Source of the DNA: Brevundimonas sp. Root608
Lineage (GTDB): Bacteria; Pseudomonadota; Alphaproteobacteria; Caulobacterales; Caulobacteraceae
Assembly (NCBI RefSeq): GCF_001427825.1
Contig: NZ_LMGT01000001.1
Coordinates: 820,001-884,000 of the forward strand
Reading direction: 5' to 3'
Length of the DNA stretch: 64,000 nucleotides
A program made the translations under genes and the position numbers. This document shows positions 62,143 to 64,000 of the stretch, piece after piece (positions within the stretch are counted from its first letter, which is position 1; each line of letters starts with the position of its first letter). The notes under the pieces are model-generated. The model was given only the letters and a program-made list of their open reading frames with translations, was not told the origin of the DNA and made no database searches.

Positions 62143-63003
62143 TCAGTGGGCCAGCAACAGGTTCGGCCCGTCCTTGCCGCCCAGGAAGGCGCGCGTGGCG
62201 CCGCCGAAGACCGCTTCGCGGAGGCGCGAGTGCCCCCAGGCGCCGGCGATCAGCAGCGTGGCCAACCTGCCCTTGGCTGCGGAGAGCAGGGCGGCGCCCT
62301 CATCCTCTCCCTCGATCAGCACCTCGGCGCCTTCGCCGACGCCGTGCAGCCGGAGATAGGCGTTCAAGGCTTCGATGTCGGGGTCGGTCGCGCTGCGGTC
62401 CAGGCCGGTCACGCACTGCACGATGTGAATCTCGCTCGCCATCGCCAGGAGGGGGAGGGCGGCCTTGACCGCCCGTCCGGCCTGGGGACTGCCGTCCCAG
62501 GCGATCGCCGCCGGTCCGGAAAGAGAATCCACGTCATGTCGGGCGACCAGCACCGGCGCACGGTCGCCGAGCAGGCATTGCCCGAAGACATCGCGTCCGG
62601 GGCCGTGATCCAGATGCCCCTGACCGAAGACGACGAGATCGGCCAGCGCGGCGTGGCGGCTTACGGCCAGCGCGGGCCTCAGCCCCCGGCCCATGACCGA
62701 CATCCGGGGCGCGCCCTCGCCGGGGCCGAACACGACGTCGGCCTGATTGGCCGCGGCGCGGGCCGCTTCCTCGATCCGGCCCTGGAGTTCGCGTTCCGCG
62801 GCGGCGAGTTCCTCAATCGCCTCCGGGGACATTGTGGCGCCGAGCGTCATGCCCAGGGCGACCATGTCGGCGGCGCTGTCGGGATAGATGGGCAGGACTT
62901 CCACCACGCCGTCGTGCTGGCTGGCGAGGCTGCTCGACAGGCCGAGAGATCGGCTGTCGCCGTCCCCGCCCGCCGCGATGGCGATGATGTGTTTCAGGCT
63001 CAT
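62143..63003 (-). CDS. Tandem universal stress protein
   Basis: A 286-residue Usp-family protein, two domains. The first begins KHIIAIAAGGDGDSRSL; the second, IAWDGSPQAGRAVKAALPLL, ends with AGAWGHSRLREAVFGGATRAF, a good ATP-binding/GGATR signature. GGAGA precedes ATG 63003. An exact FixK box is 49 bases upstream. Confidence 0.88.
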   Translation of the reverse strand: MSLKHIIAIAAGGDGDSRSLGLSSSLASQHDGVVEVLPIYPDSAADMVALGMTLGATMSPEAIEELAAAERELQGRIEEAARAAANQADVVFGPGEGAPRMSVMGRGLRPALAVSRHAALADLVVFGQGHLDHGPGRDVFGQCLLGDRAPVLVARHDVDSLSGPAAIAWDGSPQAGRAVKAALPLLAMASEIHIVQCVTGLDRSATDPDIEALNAYLRLHGVGEGAEVLIEGEDEGAALLSAAKGRLATLLIAGAWGHSRLREAVFGGATRAFLGGKDGPNLLLAH

Positions 63004-63051
63004 CTCGGTCTCCGTTCGGGGAAAGACTGCACCGCGCGTCGCGGCCGGCCC

Positions 63052-63065
63052 TTGATCGACATCAA
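63052..63065 (-). promoter_or_regulatory. FixK/FNR box, exact palindrome, upstream of usp
   Basis: TTGAT-CGAC-ATCAA is exact and centred 55.5 bases before the usp start (predicted leader about 14 bases). It also contains the stop codon of the preceding oxidase-family gene. Confidence 0.82.
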
Positions 63066-63550
63066 GAAACCGGTGGGACCTCCCCGATCAAGAAGGTCTG
63101 TGCCTGGCTGCGACCGTCGATGACCCCGACGGTGGACACGATCTCCGGCGCGAAATGCAGGACCGCCACCGCATCGCCGGCCGGACAGTAGACGTGAACC
63201 TCCGGATAGCGCTCGGCGACCTGGTGATTCAGTCGATCGATCGTCGCGGGATCGAGGACTTCCCGGATCCGGCCGGACATGGAGACGCCGACCGCGTCGC
63301 CGTGAGGGCCGCTTTCCGAACGGATGGCGACGGACGCCCTGGGGTCGCGTTCCGCGTTGGCGAATTTCTGGCTGCAACGGGCGACGATGAAATAGAGATT
63401 CAGCCCCTCGTTCAGATAGCCGACCGTCGTCACCTGGGGCCAGCCGTCGGAGCGGTTGAGCGCCAGGCTCATCAGCCTTTCCCGATGCAGCAGGCCCGTG
63501 ATGGCTTCGACGGCCCGACCGTGGATGGGTGGGGGCGCGGGATCGGTCAT
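63062..63550 (-). CDS. Pyridoxamine 5'-phosphate oxidase-family protein
   Basis: A 162-residue split-barrel flavin-binding protein: LMSLALNRSDGWPQVTTVGYL, LYFIVARCSQKFANAERDPRASVAI and VSMSGRIREV. The family includes FMN- or F420-type reductases and heme-binding members, so the reaction is open. It overlaps the cytochrome c gene by four bases. Confidence 0.85.
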   Translation of the reverse strand: MTDPAPPPIHGRAVEAITGLLHRERLMSLALNRSDGWPQVTTVGYLNEGLNLYFIVARCSQKFANAERDPRASVAIRSESGPHGDAVGVSMSGRIREVLDPATIDRLNHQVAERYPEVHVYCPAGDAVAVLHFAPEIVSTVGVIDGRSQAQTFLIGEVPPVS

Positions 63551-63924
63551 CGGTCCGTCTTCAGGGTTTCCAGGTAGGCGATGAGGTCGTCAATCTCGCT
63601 GGCGCGGAAAACGTACCCGGGCATGGCGGGGTGGGTGGTCACGAAACCCTCGGCGAAGGCGACCTCCAGCTGGTCCAGGGAATAGCGACCGACGATCTCC
63701 CGCAGAGGCGTCGCGTCCGGCAGGGGACTGTCACCCGTCGCCCCGGTCGCATGGCAGGAGGCGCAGACGGTCGAGGTCAGCAGACGACCACGCTCGATCG
63801 CCACGGCGGACACGCTGGCGGGCGCCTCGGCTACTGTTCGCTGGGGAATCCGGGGCCCGGAAGCGGAACAGCCGCCGGCGACGAAGATGCAGGCCAGGGC
63901 GATGGCTCGGACGATTGCTGACAT
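63547..63924 (-). CDS. Lipoprotein c-type cytochrome
   Basis: A 125-residue monoheme cytochrome c. The N-terminus has a lipobox (FVAGGC, Cys19), so it is membrane-tethered in the periplasm. Heme is bound by CASCH (54-58); the distal ligand is probably Met101 (THPAMPGY). ATG 63924 follows GGAG; the longer frame to 63987 would run through the FixK box. It may pass electrons to a terminal oxidase beyond the window. Confidence 0.92.
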   Translation of the reverse strand: MSAIVRAIALACIFVAGGCSASGPRIPQRTVAEAPASVSAVAIERGRLLTSTVCASCHATGATGDSPLPDATPLREIVGRYSLDQLEVAFAEGFVTTHPAMPGYVFRASEIDDLIAYLETLKTDR

Positions 63925-63973
63925 GGCCTGCTCCAGGATTGTCGGATCGTGGCAGTCAGGTTTGGCCCTGGCC

Positions 63974-63987
63974 TTGATCCGGATCAA
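63974..63987 (-). promoter_or_regulatory. FixK/FNR box, exact palindrome, upstream of cytochrome c
   Basis: TTGAT-CCGG-ATCAA is exact and centred 56.5 bases before the cytochrome start, giving a predicted leader of about 15 bases with the ribosome site inside. Confidence 0.82.
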
Positions 63988-64000
63988 GGCGGGCGAAGCT

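Noticed and set aside
39112..64000. Integrase, transposase, IS ends or CRISPR array in the island
   Set aside because: No such gene, terminal repeat or spaced direct repeats were seen on either strand.

Overview
The window is high-GC alphaproteobacterial chromosome and most resembles Caulobacterales, probably a Brevundimonas-like organism. That placement is inferred from gene content: a TipF-type flagellar regulator, an xseA/DUF2093/LytM operon, a heme-PAS FixL/FixJ/FixK circuit, lipid A genes next to pmbA/cysQ, and an rRNA operon ending in tRNA-fMet. No database search was possible.

Positions 1-1022 hold the end of an rRNA operon (23S 3' part, 5S, initiator tRNA, strong terminator). Positions 1053-3728 are a small accessory patch. 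It contains a frameshifted remnant of an usher-like secreted protein and, divergently, a four-gene operon with two DUF2589 paralogues and two unrecognised small proteins.

Positions 3676-39000 are mostly core genome: ileS, ribF, a MaoC hydratase, a NagD-like HAD enzyme, PilZ and TipF proteins, an LpxL-like acyltransferase, a response regulator, the xseA/DUF2093/LytM operon, purD, a haemolysin-III protein and an L,D-transpeptidase. A lipid A block follows (msbA, DUF374 acyltransferase, waaA, lpxK) with a divergent tyrosine-phosphatase-like gene beside msbA. After it come cysQ, pmbA, an M14 peptidase, ubiD, an aldo/keto reductase and an M28 peptidase.

After tRNA-Leu(UAA) at 39027-39111 the character changes. 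From about 39.1 kb to the window end lies a 25-kb low-oxygen, redox and metal stress island. A FixK-type Crp/Fnr regulator, a heme-PAS FixL, FixJ and a FixT-like single receiver sit together at 54.8-58.0 kb. Palindromes of the form TTGAT-N4-ATCAA (exact or near-exact) are scattered through it, mostly just upstream of genes for a P-type ATPase, an HdeD-like protein, a phosphoribosyltransferase, sulfide:quinone oxidoreductase, a universal stress protein, an SDR, a quinone reductase and a lipoprotein cytochrome c. This reads as one local FixLJ-K regulon.

Inside the island is a sulfide module. sqr plus a DUF2892 membrane protein is divergent from an operon of RND adaptor, RND pump, a BigR/SqrR-like ArsR regulator and a DUF302 protein. 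The shared intergenic region carries both a FixK-like box (sqr side) and a perfect AT-rich ArsR-type palindrome (RND side). The role of an RND pump and a DUF302 protein in sulfide/persulfide handling is the most interesting uncharacterised point here, followed by the DUF2589 operon.
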